Assembly: GCF_002964785.1 (NCBI RefSeq)
Contig: NZ_PQCC01000013.1
Span: 1-64,000, forward strand
DNA: 64,000 bases
Direction of reading: 5' to 3'
DNA from: Pseudoalteromonas sp. T1lg48
Lineage (GTDB): Bacteria > Pseudomonadota > Gammaproteobacteria > Enterobacterales > Alteromonadaceae
Positions 1-9,281 of this stretch are shown piece by piece. Under the pieces are notes generated by a model. The model ran no database searches, was not told the DNA's origin, and worked only from the letters and a program-made list of their open reading frames with translations. A program made the translations under genes and the position numbers. The first letter of the stretch is position 1. Each line of letters starts with the position of its first letter.

Positions 1-64
1 GCCCACAAAGATGATTGCTTCATATTTTTAAAGAACGTTTCGAGTTGCTTTCGCGTCTCGAGGG
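1..64 (-). other. rRNA operon leader (5' end of rrn transcript, cut by window edge)
   Basis: Read on the minus strand, this segment contains a GTTCTTTAAAAATATG stretch (about 22-37) followed by a sequence ending in TTTGTGGGC at the window edge. The arrangement matches the boxA antitermination element and 16S leader of enterobacterial rrn operons (TGCTCTTTAACA...TGTGTGGGCAC in E. coli). It lies immediately downstream of two rRNA-type promoters. The 16S gene itself would be left of position 1, so its presence is inferred. Confidence 0.8.
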
Positions 65-98
65 CTGTGCATTCTACTCAACCCTGATTTTTTGTCAA
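65..98 (-). promoter_or_regulatory. rrn promoter P2
   Basis: On the minus strand TTGACA (98-93) and TAGAAT (76-71) are separated by 16 bases. They are followed by a GC-containing discriminator (GCACAGCCC), typical of growth-rate and stringently controlled stable-RNA promoters. Transcription would start near 64 and run out of the window. Confidence 0.8.
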
Positions 99-199
99 CA
101 CTTAATTTTGAGAAAGTTTAAAGTTTCTTAAAACTCAGTTTTACTTGACTCTCTGAGTCGCTAGCGCCTCGCTATGCGTTGCTGCCTGCCGTCTCAGTG

Positions 200-275
200 G
201 GGTCGCATTATAGTGAGATTCGATTTCGACGCAAGCCCTTTTTTAAAGAAAATTGCGAAAAATATATCGTTTGAA
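200..275 (-). promoter_or_regulatory. rrn promoter P1 with UP-like AT-rich element
   Basis: On the minus strand TTGCGT (234-229) and a perfect TATAAT (212-207) are separated by 16 bases and followed by the GC-rich discriminator GCGACCCC. Upstream (about 236-275) the sequence is A/T-rich with runs of A and T, as in the UP elements of rrn P1 promoters. The tandem P1/P2 spacing of about 135 bp is similar to E. coli rrn operons. The region 276-420 is AT-rich and holds no gene that I can see. Confidence 0.8.
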
Positions 276-420
276 CAAAAATAAGGCTAAAAGCGCCATA
301 TTTAACGGTTAAAGATCTAATTTGGATCTATTTTTTTACATTTGGCTTGTTTTATATAGAGAAAGGTTTAGCTGAATAGCTATATATAGAAGAGTTAAAA
401 CTTTAATTTAGTTCATATAA

Positions 421-452
421 AGAAAAAGCCGAGCATAAGCTCGGCTTTTTAT
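421..452 (-). terminator. Rho-independent terminator of the alpha operon
   Basis: The inverted repeat AGCCGAGC-ATAA-GCTCGGCT is followed on the minus strand by a run of T, just after the rplQ stop codon. The A-run on the other side makes it potentially bidirectional. It separates the alpha operon from the rrn promoters downstream. Confidence 0.9.
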
Positions 453-465
453 GTCTTTTTAAGAC

Positions 466-867
466 TTACTCTGCAGACTGCACGTCTTCTTGAACTTCTT
501 CAGTCGCAACTGGGCGATCTACTAGTTCAATGTAAGCCATTGGTGCGTTGTCGCCAGCACGGAAACCACACTTCAAAATACGAGTGTAGCCACCAGGACG
601 GCTTTCGTAGCGAGGACCGATCTCGCTGAACAACTTACCAACAACTTCTTTATCACGCGTGCGAGCAAACGCTAAACGACGGTTTGCTACGCTATCAGTC
701 TTAGCCAGTGTGATTAAAGGTTCAATTACACGGCGCAGCTCTTTCGCTTTAGGCAATGTTGTTTTGATGATTTCGTGCTTCACCAAAGAACCAGCCATAT
801 TGCTGAACATCGCTTTGCGATGGCTGCTGTTACGGTTTAATTGACGACCACTCTTACGATGGCGCAT
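466..867 (-). CDS. rplQ: 50S ribosomal protein L17
   Basis: This 133-residue protein begins [20 protein letters not shown] and carries the conserved [16 protein letters not shown] segment of bacterial L17. L17 binds 23S rRNA near the peptide exit side of the large subunit. It is the last gene of the alpha operon, 40 bp after rpoA, and is followed by a strong terminator. The acidic C-terminal tail ([14 protein letters not shown]) is a lineage-variable extension. Confidence 0.98.
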   Translation of the reverse strand: MRHRKSGRQLNRNSSHRKAMFSNMAGSLVKHEIIKTTLPKAKELRRVIEPLITLAKTDSVANRRLAFARTRDKEVVGKLFSEIGPRYESRPGGYTRILKCGFRAGDNAPMAYIELVDRPVATEEVQEDVQSAE

Positions 868-907
868 GACCCTATCCTTCTAACTAAACTAAATATAGTG
901 ATCTAGA

Positions 908-1894
908 TTACTCAGCTAGGCTTGCTGGCGGCCAGTTTTCTAGGCGCATGCCCAGAGAAAGACCACGTGATGCAAGCACGTCTTTGATCTCAGTTAGAGA
1001 CTTCTTACCTAGGTTAGGTGTCTTAAGAAGCTCAACTTCGGTACGCTGTACTAAATCACCGATATATTGAATTTGCTCGGCTTTCAAGCAGTTTGCTGAA
1101 CGAACTGTTAGTTCAAGATCATCAACTGGACGAAGCAGAATAGGATCGAATTCTGGCTTCTCTTCTTTCTCTTCTGGCTCAGAAACATCACGTAAGTCTA
1201 CGAATGCTTCTAGTTGCTCAGCAAGAATAGTCGACGCACGGCGGATCGCTTCTTCAGGATCTAAAGTGCCGTTCGTTTCCATATCAATGATTAGCTTGTC
1301 TAAGTCAGTACGTTGTTCAACACGTGCTGATTCAACCGAGTACGCAATACGCTCAACCGGACTGAATGATGCATCTAGCAACAGACGGCCGATTGGACGC
1401 TCATCGTCTTCAGAGGATACGCGGCTAGACGCTGGTACATAACCACGACCACGCTCAACACGAATACGCATGCTGATCTCGCTGTTATTTGTCGTTAGGT
1501 GACAAATTACGTGATCAGGGTTAGCGATTGTTACGTCGCCATCGTGCTGAATATCTGCCGCAGTCACAGGGCCTACACCAGATTTAGTCAGGGTCAGAAA
1601 AACTTCATCTTTGCCTTCGATATTTACCGCCAACCCTTTCAGGTTTAGCAGGATTTCAATGATGTCTTCTTGTACGCCTTCTTTCGCGCTGTACTCATGT
1701 AAAACGCCATCAATTTCTACCTCGGTAACTGCACATCCAGGCATAGATGACAACAGAATACGACGTAGTGCGTTTCCTAGAGTGTGACCAAAACCACGCT
1801 CAAGCGGCTCAAGAACCACTTTTGAACGAGTCGGGTTGATAGCGTCGATATCGACTAACCTTGGTTTTAGGAATTCGGTTACAGAACCCTGCAT
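908..1894 (-). CDS. rpoA: DNA-directed RNA polymerase subunit alpha
   Basis: The 328-residue protein matches the usual length of about 329. The N-terminal domain (about 1-235) contains the dimerisation motif [20 protein letters not shown]. An acidic linker ([12 protein letters not shown]) joins it to the C-terminal domain (about 245-328) with [18 protein letters not shown] and the [10 protein letters not shown] helix, which contacts UP elements and activators. It lies between rpsD and rplQ in the alpha operon and so is co-regulated with them through S4. Confidence 0.99.
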   Translation of the reverse strand: MQGSVTEFLKPRLVDIDAINPTRSKVVLEPLERGFGHTLGNALRRILLSSMPGCAVTEVEIDGVLHEYSAKEGVQEDIIEILLNLKGLAVNIEGKDEVFLTLTKSGVGPVTAADIQHDGDVTIANPDHVICHLTTNNSEISMRIRVERGRGYVPASSRVSSEDDERPIGRLLLDASFSPVERIAYSVESARVEQRTDLDKLIIDMETNGTLDPEEAIRRASTILAEQLEAFVDLRDVSEPEEKEEKPEFDPILLRPVDDLELTVRSANCLKAEQIQYIGDLVQRTEVELLKTPNLGKKSLTEIKDVLASRGLSLGMRLENWPPASLAE

Positions 1895-1918
1895 TTTATC
1901 CTCTCTTAACTCTTAACT

Positions 1919-2539
1919 TTACTTCGAGTAAAGTTCGACGATTAGTTGTTCGTTAATGTCCGCAGACAGATCAGAACGCTCAGGTAGGCGCTTGAAAGTA
2001 CCTTCCATTTTCTTACCGTCAACTTCAACCCAAGTTGGCTTTTCACGTTGCTCAGCCAATTCTAGAGCTGCTACGATACGCGCTTGTTTCTTCGACTTCT
2101 CACGGATTTCTACCTGATCTTCAGGAGTAACGTTGAAAGAAGGAATGTTAACAACACGACCATTAACCATAATCGCTTTGTGGCTTACTAGCTGACGCGC
2201 TTCAGCACGTGTGCTTGCAAAACCCATGCGATATACAACATTGTCTAGACGTTGCTCTAGAAGCTGAAGTAGGTTTTCACCTGTGTTGCCTTTAAGGCGA
2301 GCAGCTTCTTTGTAGTAGTTACGGAATTGCTTTTCAAGGATGCCGTACATACGACGAACTTTTTGCTTTTCACGTAGCTGTAGACCGTAGTCAGATAGAC
2401 GACCCTTACGGGCGCCGTGCTGACCTGGTGCGGTCTCTAGTTTACACTTAGAGTCGATAGCTCGTACGCCGCTCTTAAGGAACAGGTCAGTACCTTCACG
2501 ACGACTTAGCTTGAGCTTAGGGCCCAAATATCTTGCCAT
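1919..2539 (-). CDS. rpsD: 30S ribosomal protein S4
   Basis: This 206-residue primary 16S rRNA-binding protein begins [19 protein letters not shown] and carries an S4 RNA-binding domain around residues 95-155 ([20 protein letters not shown]). It lacks the N-terminal zinc cysteines, so it is the zinc-free type. In gammaproteobacteria S4 also represses translation of its own operon by binding the leader ahead of rpsM. That leader is recognisable here at about 3300-3390, so the same feedback is expected. Confidence 0.99.
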   Translation of the reverse strand: MARYLGPKLKLSRREGTDLFLKSGVRAIDSKCKLETAPGQHGARKGRLSDYGLQLREKQKVRRMYGILEKQFRNYYKEAARLKGNTGENLLQLLEQRLDNVVYRMGFASTRAEARQLVSHKAIMVNGRVVNIPSFNVTPEDQVEIREKSKKQARIVAALELAEQREKPTWVEVDGKKMEGTFKRLPERSDLSADINEQLIVELYSK

Positions 2540-2560
2540 GTTCTTTCTCCTAACCTATTG

Positions 2561-2947
2561 TTATACGCGACGTTTCTTCGGTGGACGACAACCATTATGA
2601 GGGATTGGCGTCACGTCAGTGATGTTGGTGATACGGAAACCAGCAGCGTTCAATGCACGTACAGCAGACTCACGGCCTGGACCTGGACCTTTAATGAAAA
2701 CTTCTAGGTTCTTTAAACCGTATTCTTGAGCAGCAGTACCTGCGCGCTCTGCAGCTACCTGAGCAGCGAATGGCGTAGATTTACGTGAACCACGGAAACC
2801 TGAACCACCGGCAGTTGCCCATGAAAGTGCATTACCTTGACGGTCTGTAATAGTAACAATAGTGTTGTTGAAAGAAGCATGAACGTGAGCCATACCATCA
2901 GCAACTTGTTTTTTTACCTTCTTACGACGAATTGGTGCTTTAGCCAT
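2561..2947 (-). CDS. rpsK: 30S ribosomal protein S11
   Basis: The 128-residue protein has the S11 segments [18 protein letters not shown] and [14 protein letters not shown] and the basic tail [13 protein letters not shown]. It sits on the small-subunit platform next to the E site. It is the second gene of the alpha operon, 13 bp after rpsM. Confidence 0.99.
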   Translation of the reverse strand: MAKAPIRRKKVKKQVADGMAHVHASFNNTIVTITDRQGNALSWATAGGSGFRGSRKSTPFAAQVAAERAGTAAQEYGLKNLEVFIKGPGPGRESAVRALNAAGFRITNITDVTPIPHNGCRPPKKRRV

Positions 2948-2960
2948 AACTTACCCCACC

Positions 2961-3317
2961 TTATTTCTTGATAGGCTTGCGAGGACCCTTACGAGTACGC
3001 GCGTTAGTCTTAGTACGCTGACCACGTAGTGGTAGCGAACGACGGTGACGTAAGCCACGGAAGCAACCAAGGTCCATAAGACGCTTGATGTTCAAAGTAA
3101 CTTCACGACGAAGATCACCTTCTACAGTGTACTTGCCAACTTCTTCACGAAGTACGTCAAGTGTTTCGTCAGAAAGTTCACCGATTTTTGTGGTCTCGGC
3201 GATACCAGTCGCAGCTAAGATCGCCTTAGCGCGAGTTTTACCTACACCATAAATTGAAGTTAAACCAATAACCGCATGTTTATGATCAGGAACGTTAATG
3301 CCAGCTATACGGGCCAC
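2961..3317 (-). CDS. rpsM: 30S ribosomal protein S13 (GTG start)
   Basis: S13 of the small-subunit head contacts 23S/L5 and the P-site tRNA. The protein is 118 residues, VARIAGINV... at the N-terminus and [18 protein letters not shown] at the C-terminus. Two in-frame GTG codons lie close together (3323 and 3317). The second is chosen because the AGGAG at 3330-3326 is then 8 nt away instead of 2, and the product has exactly the usual 118 residues; E. coli rpsM also uses GTG in the same context. It is the first gene of the alpha operon and the target of S4 repression. Confidence 0.97.
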   Translation of the reverse strand: MARIAGINVPDHKHAVIGLTSIYGVGKTRAKAILAATGIAETTKIGELSDETLDVLREEVGKYTVEGDLRREVTLNIKRLMDLGCFRGLRHRRSLPLRGQRTKTNARTRKGPRKPIKK

Positions 3318-3395
3318 TAACACATCTCCTATTTTAAAGTTTGGTAATCATCTTCTTGAAAAGCCCGTAAGGATACTCAAGCGATAACCAAACCA
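3300..3395 (-). promoter_or_regulatory. S4-binding alpha-operon leader (Alpha_RBS pseudoknot)
   Basis: On the minus strand the untranslated leader of rpsM contains TTGAGTATCCTTACGGGCTT, then AATAGGAGATGTGTTAGTGG. This is nearly superimposable on the E. coli alpha-operon leader (TTGAGTATCCTGAAAACGGGCTT ... TAGGAGTGCATAGTGG). In E. coli this RNA folds into a pseudoknot that S4 stabilises to trap the 30S subunit. The match is from remembered sequence; a covariance-model search would confirm it. Confidence 0.88.
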
Positions 3396-3400
3396 ATATG

Positions 3401-3432
3401 AAAAACACAGGCCGAGTAGGATACTCAGCCTG
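3401..3432 (-). terminator. Terminator/attenuator between spc and alpha operons
   Basis: Minus strand: an 11-bp stem (CAGGCTGAGTA / TACTCGGCCTG, one wobble pair) closes a TCC loop and is followed by TGTTTTTC. It lies 14 nt after the rpmJ stop codon and before the S4 leader of rpsM, as expected for the end of the spc operon. Confidence 0.85.
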
Positions 3433-3445
3433 CATGACTGTTTAA

Positions 3446-3559
3446 TTAGCCTTGCCTTTGCTTGTGCTTAGGCTCACTGCAGATCACACGTACTACACCA
3501 GCACGCTTGATTACTTTGCAGTTACGGCAGATTTTCTTAACGGAAGCACGTACTTTCAT
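3446..3559 (-). CDS. rpmJ: 50S ribosomal protein L36 (zinc-binding type)
   Basis: This 37-residue protein begins [19 protein letters not shown] and ends EPKHKQRQG. Cys11, Cys14, Cys27 and His32 form the zinc site of the C+ type L36. It lies 22 bp after secY, the normal position at the end of the spc operon. Possession of the zinc form raises the possibility of a zinc-free paralogue elsewhere under Zur control, but none is in this window. Confidence 0.97.
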   Translation of the reverse strand: MKVRASVKKICRNCKVIKRAGVVRVICSEPKHKQRQG

Positions 3560-3581
3560 TACTCAACTCCGTAAACCAACC

Positions 3582-4910
3582 TTAGCGGCCGTAGCCTTTA
3601 AGGTTTGCTTTTTTCAGCACAGAATCATACTGATGTGACATCAGATGGGTCTGTACTTGTGCCATAAAGTCCATGATCACAACAACGATAATCAAAATTG
3701 ATGTACCGCCGAAGTAGAATGGCGTTTGCCATGCCATGGTCATAAACTCGGGCACCAGACAGATAAAGGTAATATACAAGGCACCTGCCAATGTCAGGCG
3801 TGTCATTACTTTATCAATGTATTTCGATGTCTGCTCACCTGGACGAATACCTGGAATAAATGCACCAGACTTTTTCAGGTTATCTGCAGTTTCACGCGGG
3901 TTGAACACCAACGCAGTATAGAAAAAGCAGAAAAAGATAATAGCCGCTGCCAAGACCATCGCATACAGAGGCTGACCTGGGGTCAACGCTGTTGAGATAG
4001 CTTGTAACACGTCAGCTACAGGACCTTCACCCTGGCCGAACCAGCTTGCAATTGTACCAGGGAACAGAATGATACTACTAGCAAAGATTGGTGGAATAAC
4101 CCCAGCCATGTTCACTTTTAACGGCAAGTGCGTGCTTTGTGCAGCGTACACCTGACGACCTTGTTGGCGCTTCGCGTAGTTAACAACGATACGACGTTGT
4201 CCACGTTCGAAGAATACCACCAAGTAAGTAACGGCAAAGACGATTACCGCAATCAATACCAGTACCAAAATGTTCAATTCACCTTGGCGCGCCATTTCGG
4301 CTGTCGAACCAATAGCAGACGGCAGGTTAGCTACGATACCAACAAAAATCAGCACAGAGATACCGTTACCGATACCACGTTCTGTAATTTGTTCGCCCAA
4401 CCACATGAGGAACATACAGCCGGTTACTAAGCTCACCACAGCGGTGAAATAGAAACCAAAGCCTGGGTTAACAACTAACCCTTCCATCATGTTCGGTAAG
4501 CCGGTGGCAATACCGATAGATTGGAATGTAGCAAGCACGAGCGTACCATAACGCGTGTACTGGCTAATTTTCTTACGCCCAGCCTCACCCTCTTTTTTCA
4601 GCTCTATCATCGCAGGATGTATGTGCGTTAATAGTTGCATGATAATCGAGGCCGAGATGTACGGCATAATACCCAGTGCAAGCACTGAAGCACGCTCAAG
4701 CGCACCACCGCTGAACATGTTGAACATTTCAACAATGGTGCCCTTTTGTTGCTCGAAGAATTCGGCAAGTACAGCGGCGTCAATCCCAGGGATCGGCACG
4801 AATGAACCTAGACGGTAAATGATGATAGCTCCGAGAACAAATAGTAAACGGCGCTTCAACTCCGCAAGCCCACTTTGTGCACTTTGCATATTTTGACCTG
4901 GTTTAGCCAT
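3582..4910 (-). CDS. secY: Protein translocase subunit SecY
   Basis: This is the central pore protein of the SecYEG translocon in the inner membrane; 442 residues with ten predicted transmembrane segments, matching E. coli (443). Recognisable segments are [13 protein letters not shown] near the N-terminus, the plug and TM2 region ([22 protein letters not shown]), and the cytosolic loop [22 protein letters not shown]. It lies between rplO and rpmJ in the spc operon. Confidence 0.99.
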   Translation of the reverse strand: MAKPGQNMQSAQSGLAELKRRLLFVLGAIIIYRLGSFVPIPGIDAAVLAEFFEQQKGTIVEMFNMFSGGALERASVLALGIMPYISASIIMQLLTHIHPAMIELKKEGEAGRKKISQYTRYGTLVLATFQSIGIATGLPNMMEGLVVNPGFGFYFTAVVSLVTGCMFLMWLGEQITERGIGNGISVLIFVGIVANLPSAIGSTAEMARQGELNILVLVLIAVIVFAVTYLVVFFERGQRRIVVNYAKRQQGRQVYAAQSTHLPLKVNMAGVIPPIFASSIILFPGTIASWFGQGEGPVADVLQAISTALTPGQPLYAMVLAAAIIFFCFFYTALVFNPRETADNLKKSGAFIPGIRPGEQTSKYIDKVMTRLTLAGALYITFICLVPEFMTMAWQTPFYFGGTSILIIVVVIMDFMAQVQTHLMSHQYDSVLKKANLKGYGR

Positions 4911-4921
4911 AAAGTACTTCC

Positions 4922-5356
4922 TTACTCTTCTACCTTGCCTCCGGCAGCTTCGATCGCTTCGCGAGCACCTTTGGTCACTTTAAGACCTTTAACGGTAACC
5001 GCGCGAGAAACTTCGCCAGATTTAACTACTTTAACGAACTGGATGTTCTTCTTAACCAGACCAGCTGCTTGTAACGCGTTTAGATCTACCACATCGCCTT
5101 CAACTTTAGCGATTTCGAATAGATTTACTTCAGTAGACGCAAGCGACTTACGTGAAGTGAAACCAAACTTAGGTAGACGACGTTGCATAGGCATTTGACC
5201 GCCTTCAAAACCAACGCGTACTTTACCGCCTGAACGTGATTTCTGACCTTTGTGACCACGGCCACCAGTTTTACCTAGACCAGAACCAATACCACGACCA
5301 AGACGTTTCTTAGGTGTTTTAGAACCCGCAGCAGGAGAAAGTGTATTCAAATTCAT
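4922..5356 (-). CDS. rplO: 50S ribosomal protein L15
   Basis: The 144-residue protein has the Gly/Arg-rich N-terminal extension ([20 protein letters not shown]) that penetrates the large subunit. It also has the signature [20 protein letters not shown]15 is a late-assembling 23S-binding protein. The gene lies 11 bp ahead of secY in the spc operon. Confidence 0.98.
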   Translation of the reverse strand: MNLNTLSPAAGSKTPKKRLGRGIGSGLGKTGGRGHKGQKSRSGGKVRVGFEGGQMPMQRRLPKFGFTSRKSLASTEVNLFEIAKVEGDVVDLNALQAAGLVKKNIQFVKVVKSGEVSRAVTVKGLKVTKGAREAIEAAGGKVEE

Positions 5357-5361
5357 TCGAA

Positions 5362-5541
5362 TTACCCCTCAACCTTAACCATGTAAGAAACTTGGTTGAT
5401 CATACCACGTACTGAAGGCGTATCTTCTAGCTCTACAGTGTGGTTGATGCGACGTAAACCAAGGCCACGTAATGTAGCTTTATGCTTCGGTAAACGACCG
5501 ATAGAGCTACGTACTTGAGTTACTTTTACTGTGTTTGCCAT
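5362..5541 (-). CDS. rpmD: 50S ribosomal protein L30
   Basis: The 59-residue protein is [20 protein letters not shown] at its start and ends VSYMVKVEG. The [20 protein letters not shown] core is diagnostic of bacterial L30. It starts 6 bp after the rpsE stop codon and ends 5 bp before rplO. The gene fits exactly into the rpsE-rplO gap of the spc operon. Confidence 0.97.
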   Translation of the reverse strand: MANTVKVTQVRSSIGRLPKHKATLRGLGLRRINHTVELEDTPSVRGMINQVSYMVKVEG

Positions 5542-5547
5542 GGTGTC

Positions 5548-6054
5548 TTACCCCAAAATCTCATCAACGCTAAGACCACGTTTCGCAGCAACTGCTTCTG
5601 GAGACTTCATGTTCTCTAGAGCAGCGATTGTTGCGCGTACAACGTTGATCGGGTTAGTCGAACCGTAAGCCTTTGATAATACGTTCTGTACACCAGCTAC
5701 TTCTAGTACTGCACGCATCGCACCACCGGCGATGATACCTGTACCTTCAGATGCAGGCTGCATGTACACTTTAGAACCAGCGTGACGACCCTTGATAGGG
5801 TGCTGAAGTGTATTACCTTTAAGGTCTACGTTGATCATGTTGCGACGTGCTTTTTCCATTGCTTTTTGAATAGCAGCAGGAACTTCACGTGCTTTACCAT
5901 AACCAAAACCTACTTTACCTGCGCCGTCACCAACTACTGTTAGTGCAGTGAAGCTAAAGATACGACCACCTTTAACCACTTTAGACACACGGTTTACCGC
6001 GATTAGCTTTTCAGCCAAATCAGGCTGTTGTTGCTTTGCTTCTACGTTAGCCAT
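5548..6054 (-). CDS. rpsE: 30S ribosomal protein S5
   Basis: The 168-residue protein carries the double-stranded RNA-binding-like N-terminal domain ([17 protein letters not shown]) and the C-terminal [29 protein letters not shown] region. S5 lines the mRNA entry channel and affects decoding accuracy. The gene sits between rplR and rpmD in the spc operon. Confidence 0.98.
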   Translation of the reverse strand: MANVEAKQQQPDLAEKLIAVNRVSKVVKGGRIFSFTALTVVGDGAGKVGFGYGKAREVPAAIQKAMEKARRNMINVDLKGNTLQHPIKGRHAGSKVYMQPASEGTGIIAGGAMRAVLEVAGVQNVLSKAYGSTNPINVVRATIAALENMKSPEAVAAKRGLSVDEILG

Positions 6055-6063
6055 TGTCTACTC

Positions 6064-6417
6064 CTAGAATTGCAAACCGGCTTCACGCGCAGCATCAGCT
6101 AGCGCCTTCACACGGCCGTGATATTTAAAGCCACTGCGGTCAAAAGCGATGCTTGCGCTAACGCCTTTTTCAGCCGCACGTTCAGCAACTGCTTTACCCA
6201 CTGCTTGCGCAGCTTCGATGTTGCCTGTGCCTTTAACTGTTTCAGCAATTGCTTTTTCAACAGTAGAAGCAGCAGCCAGTACAGTACCCTCAGCGCTAAT
6301 TACCTGAGCGTAAATGTGACGTGGCGTGCGGTGGATAACAAGGCGAGTTTTGCCCTGTTCAATAAAATTTCTACGGGTGCGCTTAGCACGACGTAGACGA
6401 GCTGTTTTCTTATCCAT
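6064..6417 (-). CDS. rplR: 50S ribosomal protein L18
   Basis: The 117-residue 5S rRNA-binding protein starts [17 protein letters not shown] and carries the [15 protein letters not shown] and [20 protein letters not shown] motifs. L18 joins 5S rRNA to the central protuberance. The gene is nine bases downstream of rplF in the spc operon. Confidence 0.98.
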   Translation of the reverse strand: MDKKTARLRRAKRTRRNFIEQGKTRLVIHRTPRHIYAQVISAEGTVLAAASTVEKAIAETVKGTGNIEAAQAVGKAVAERAAEKGVSASIAFDRSGFKYHGRVKALADAAREAGLQF

Positions 6418-6426
6418 CGTCTTACC

Positions 6427-6960
6427 TTACTTCTTCTTAGCCTCTTTACGACGCACGTATTCGTCAGCATAACGAACACCTTTACCTTTATAAGGCTCTG
6501 GCTCACGGAATGCACGAATGTTCGCAGCAGTTTGACCAACTAGCTGCTTGTCTGCGCCCTTAACAACGATCTCAGTTTGACTAGGAGCTTCAATAGTGAT
6601 GCCCTCTGGGATCTCGAAGTTTACTGGGTGTGAGAAGCCTAGAGTTAGATCTAGTACTTTACCCTTCACCGCAGCACGGTAACCAACACCTACTAGTTGT
6701 AGCTTTTTCTCGTAACCGTCGTTCGCACCAACAATCATGTTGTTGATAAGCGCACGCGCAGTACCAGCTTGAGCCCAAGCGTTAGCAACGCCTTCAACTG
6801 GGTTAGTAGTGATTACATTGTCTTCGAATGAAACTTCAACAGCCTCGTGGATCGTACGGCTAAGTTCACCGTTCTTACCTTTAACTGTGATGTCCTGGCC
6901 TTTTAGCGTGATTTCTACACCGGCTGGAACATTAATAGGTGCCTTTGCTATACGCGACAT
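6427..6960 (-). CDS. rplF: 50S ribosomal protein L6
   Basis: The 177-residue protein begins [17 protein letters not shown] and has the two-fold repeated L6 domains, ending [25 protein letters not shown]6 binds 23S rRNA near the sarcin-ricin loop. The order rpsH-rplF-rplR is standard for the spc operon. Confidence 0.98.
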   Translation of the reverse strand: MSRIAKAPINVPAGVEITLKGQDITVKGKNGELSRTIHEAVEVSFEDNVITTNPVEGVANAWAQAGTARALINNMIVGANDGYEKKLQLVGVGYRAAVKGKVLDLTLGFSHPVNFEIPEGITIEAPSQTEIVVKGADKQLVGQTAANIRAFREPEPYKGKGVRYADEYVRRKEAKKK

Positions 6961-6972
6961 AGTCCCCTCCGA

Positions 6973-7365
6973 TTACGCTACAAAGCCAATGATTTCACCG
7001 CCAACGCCAGCACTACGTGCGGCACGGTCAGTCATTAGGCCTTTAGAAGTTGATACGATAGCGATACCTAGACCACCCATTACCTTAGGTAATTCATCAC
7101 GCTTCTTATAGATGCGTAGACCTGGGCGACTAACACGCTGGATGTTTTCGATTACAGCTTTGCCTTCGAAGTACTTAAGTTCGATAGCAAGTTCAGGCTT
7201 AGCACCTTCAGTTACAGAGTAACCAGATACATAACCTTCGTCAGTTAGCACTTTAGCAACTGCTACTTTCAGCTTTGAAGATGGCATTGAAACAGAAACC
7301 TTCTTCGCAGTCTGGCCGTTACGGATACGTGTGAACAAATCCGCAATAGGATCTTGCAAGCTCAT
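6973..7365 (-). CDS. rpsH: 30S ribosomal protein S8
   Basis: The 130-residue protein starts [18 protein letters not shown] and ends with the [26 protein letters not shown] tail that binds 16S helix 21. In E. coli S8 is also the translational repressor of the spc operon, acting at the rplE start. The same feedback is plausible here because gene order is conserved, but I did not establish the RNA structure. Confidence 0.98.
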   Translation of the reverse strand: MSLQDPIADLFTRIRNGQTAKKVSVSMPSSKLKVAVAKVLTDEGYVSGYSVTEGAKPELAIELKYFEGKAVIENIQRVSRPGLRIYKKRDELPKVMGGLGIAIVSTSKGLMTDRAARSAGVGGEIIGFVA

Positions 7366-7386
7366 TGTCTTACTCCCGTGATTCTA

Positions 7387-7692
7387 TTACCAACTAGCCT
7401 TTTTAAGGCCAGGAACTTCACCGCGCATAGCAGCTTCGCGTAATTTGATACGGCTTAGGCCGAACTTACGAAGGTAACCATGTGGGCGGCCCGTGATGTT
7501 ACAACGATTACGTTGACGTGCAGGGCTAGAATCACGCGGTAGACTCTGAAGTTTCAGAACCGCGTCCCAACGCTCTTCATCTGATGAATTAACATCGCTG
7601 ATGATAGCTTTAAGAGCTGCACGCTTTTCAGCGTACTGTGCTACTAACTTAGTGCGCTTTGCTTCGCGCGCTTTCATTGAATTCTTTGCCAT
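7387..7692 (-). CDS. rpsN: 30S ribosomal protein S14 (zinc-independent type)
   Basis: This 101-residue protein begins [16 protein letters not shown] and includes [21 protein letters not shown]. It is the long C- form, without the paired CxxC zinc motifs of the 61-residue type. S14 lies in the small-subunit head. The gene lies between rplE and rpsH. Confidence 0.98.
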   Translation of the reverse strand: MAKNSMKAREAKRTKLVAQYAEKRAALKAIISDVNSSDEERWDAVLKLQSLPRDSSPARQRNRCNITGRPHGYLRKFGLSRIKLREAAMRGEVPGLKKASW

Positions 7693-7702
7693 AACCCTAC
7701 CC

Positions 7703-8242
7703 TTATTTCTTGAATGGGAAGTTAAACGCTTCTAACAACGCACGGCCTTCATCATTCGTTTTCGCAGAAGTAGTGATAGTGATATCAAGACCGCGAACGC
7801 GATCTACTTTATCGTAATCAATTTCTGGGAAGATGATTTGCTCACGTACGCCCATGCTGTAGTTACCGCGACCGTCAAAAGACTTAGCGCTTACACCACG
7901 GAAATCGCGAATACGCGGGATAGCGATTGAAACCAAACGCTCAAAAAAGTCCCACATACGCTCGCCACGTAGGGTTACTTTACAACCAATTGGGTAACCT
8001 TCACGAATCTTAAAGCCTGCAACTGACTTGCGAGCTTTAGTGATTAGAGGCTTCTGACCAGAGATTGCTTCTAGGTCCGCAACAGCGTTTTCTAGAATTT
8101 TCTTGTCAGCTAGGGCTTCGCCCACACCCATGTTTAATGTGATCTTTTCGATCTGAGGGACTTGCATGACAGAGCTGTAACCAAACTTCTGTTGAAGTTC
8201 TGCTACTACTTTGTCTTTGTATACTTCATGCAGTTTCGCCAT
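7703..8242 (-). CDS. rplE: 50S ribosomal protein L5
   Basis: The 179-residue 5S rRNA-binding protein starts [20 protein letters not shown] and contains [11 protein letters not shown] and the C-terminal [21 protein letters not shown]. It contacts S13 and the P-site tRNA. In E. coli the S8 repressor site spans the beginning of this gene. Confidence 0.98.
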   Translation of the reverse strand: MAKLHEVYKDKVVAELQQKFGYSSVMQVPQIEKITLNMGVGEALADKKILENAVADLEAISGQKPLITKARKSVAGFKIREGYPIGCKVTLRGERMWDFFERLVSIAIPRIRDFRGVSAKSFDGRGNYSMGVREQIIFPEIDYDKVDRVRGLDITITTSAKTNDEGRALLEAFNFPFKK

Positions 8243-8257
8243 CGTCTACTCCAACTA

Positions 8258-8572
8258 TTAAATAGTTTTACCAGTAGATTTGAAGATACGCACTTTCTTG
8301 CCATCTTCAAACTTGAAACCCACACGATCTGCTTTACCCGTTTCCGAGTTGTAGATCGCAACGTTTGATACGTCGATAGACGCTTCTTTCTCAACAATAC
8401 CGCCAGCTTGGTTCAACTGAGGAACCGGCTTTTGGTGCTTCTTGATAAGGTTTACGCCTTCAACAAATACTCGACCAGTTTCAGTTACAACTGAAAGCAC
8501 TTTACCGCGCTTACCTTTGTCTTTACCGGCTAGTACGATTACTTCGTCATCACGACGGATTTTTGCTGCCAT
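8258..8572 (-). CDS. rplX: 50S ribosomal protein L24
   Basis: The 104-residue protein has a KOW motif near the N-terminus ([20 protein letters not shown]) and the [13 protein letters not shown] loop. L24 is an early assembly initiator at the exit tunnel. It starts 10 bp after the rplN stop codon. Confidence 0.98.
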   Translation of the reverse strand: MAAKIRRDDEVIVLAGKDKGKRGKVLSVVTETGRVFVEGVNLIKKHQKPVPQLNQAGGIVEKEASIDVSNVAIYNSETGKADRVGFKFEDGKKVRIFKSTGKTI

Positions 8573-8582
8573 GATCGACTCC

Positions 8583-8951
8583 TTATAGTACTTCTGGTGC
8601 TAGTGAAACGATCTTCATGAACTTTTCAGTACGAAGTTCACGAGTCACAGGGCCGAAGATACGAGTTCCGATTGGCTGAAGGTTATCGTTAAGGATAACT
8701 GCAGCATTGCTATCGAAACGGATCAAAGAACCGTCTGGACGACGAACGCCTTTTTTGGTACGCACAACTACTGCGTTTTTAACATCACCTTTCTTCACTT
8801 TACCGCGAGGAATAGCTTCTTTAACAGAAACCTTAATGATGTCACCAACCGATGCGTAACGACGGTGTGAACCGCCAAGGACTTTAATACACTGCACTTT
8901 GCGAGCGCCGCTGTTATCAGCAACGTCCAGCTGAGTTTGCATTTGGATCAT
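8583..8951 (-). CDS. rplN: 50S ribosomal protein L14
   Basis: The 122-residue protein begins [20 protein letters not shown] and ends [16 protein letters not shown]14 contributes to the intersubunit bridge near L19. It is the first gene of the spc operon. Upstream, where rpsQ and the S10 operon normally lie, there is a 330-bp gap and then an unrelated AsmA-family gene. The operon must therefore be started from its own promoter (see about 9064-9100). Confidence 0.98.
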   Translation of the reverse strand: MIQMQTQLDVADNSGARKVQCIKVLGGSHRRYASVGDIIKVSVKEAIPRGKVKKGDVKNAVVVRTKKGVRRPDGSLIRFDSNAAVILNDNLQPIGTRIFGPVTRELRTEKFMKIVSLAPEVL

Positions 8952-9063
8952 TTTAGATGCTCCGGTGTAGTTACAAACAGCCTAAATTTCTTTAAAAATT
9001 AAGGCATTAAATATCGTTTCCGCTCAAATATCAGGCAATTTTTAGGTCACATGACGTCTGAGG

Positions 9064-9100
9064 GCGGGCAATTGTATCAGTAATGACGCACAAAAGGTAG
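9064..9100 (-). promoter_or_regulatory. Candidate spc operon promoter (extended -10)
   Basis: Minus strand: TGATACAAT (9079-9071) is an extended -10 element, followed by the GC-rich discriminator TGCCCGCCC, as at strongly growth-regulated promoters. I see no good -35 hexamer at 17 bp. Transcription would start near 9064, leaving a leader of about 110 nt before rplN. The region 8952-9060 otherwise shows no gene. Confidence 0.6.
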
Positions 9101-9224
9101 GCTAATTTTTAATTAATTTCCCGGCCAAGGGGCTGTATCTACACGCCTATTTGCCTACGGCAAACGCCTCGATGTCGACCCCTTTATCCTTGCTGTCATT
9201 GAATTGCACCAATGTTCAACTGGT

Positions 9225-9258
9225 TACAAAACAAACAGGGCGCTTAAAGCGCCCTGTT
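9225..9258 (-). terminator. Terminator downstream of the AsmA-family gene
   Basis: Minus strand: an 11-bp perfect inverted repeat (ACAGGGCGCTT / AAGCGCCCTGT) is followed by TTGTTTTG. It is 24 bp after the stop codon of the gene at 9282-11225. It insulates that gene from the spc promoter. Nothing else is recognisable between 9101 and 9225. Confidence 0.85.
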
Positions 9259-9281
9259 GCTGAATATCGATATGGGGTCAA

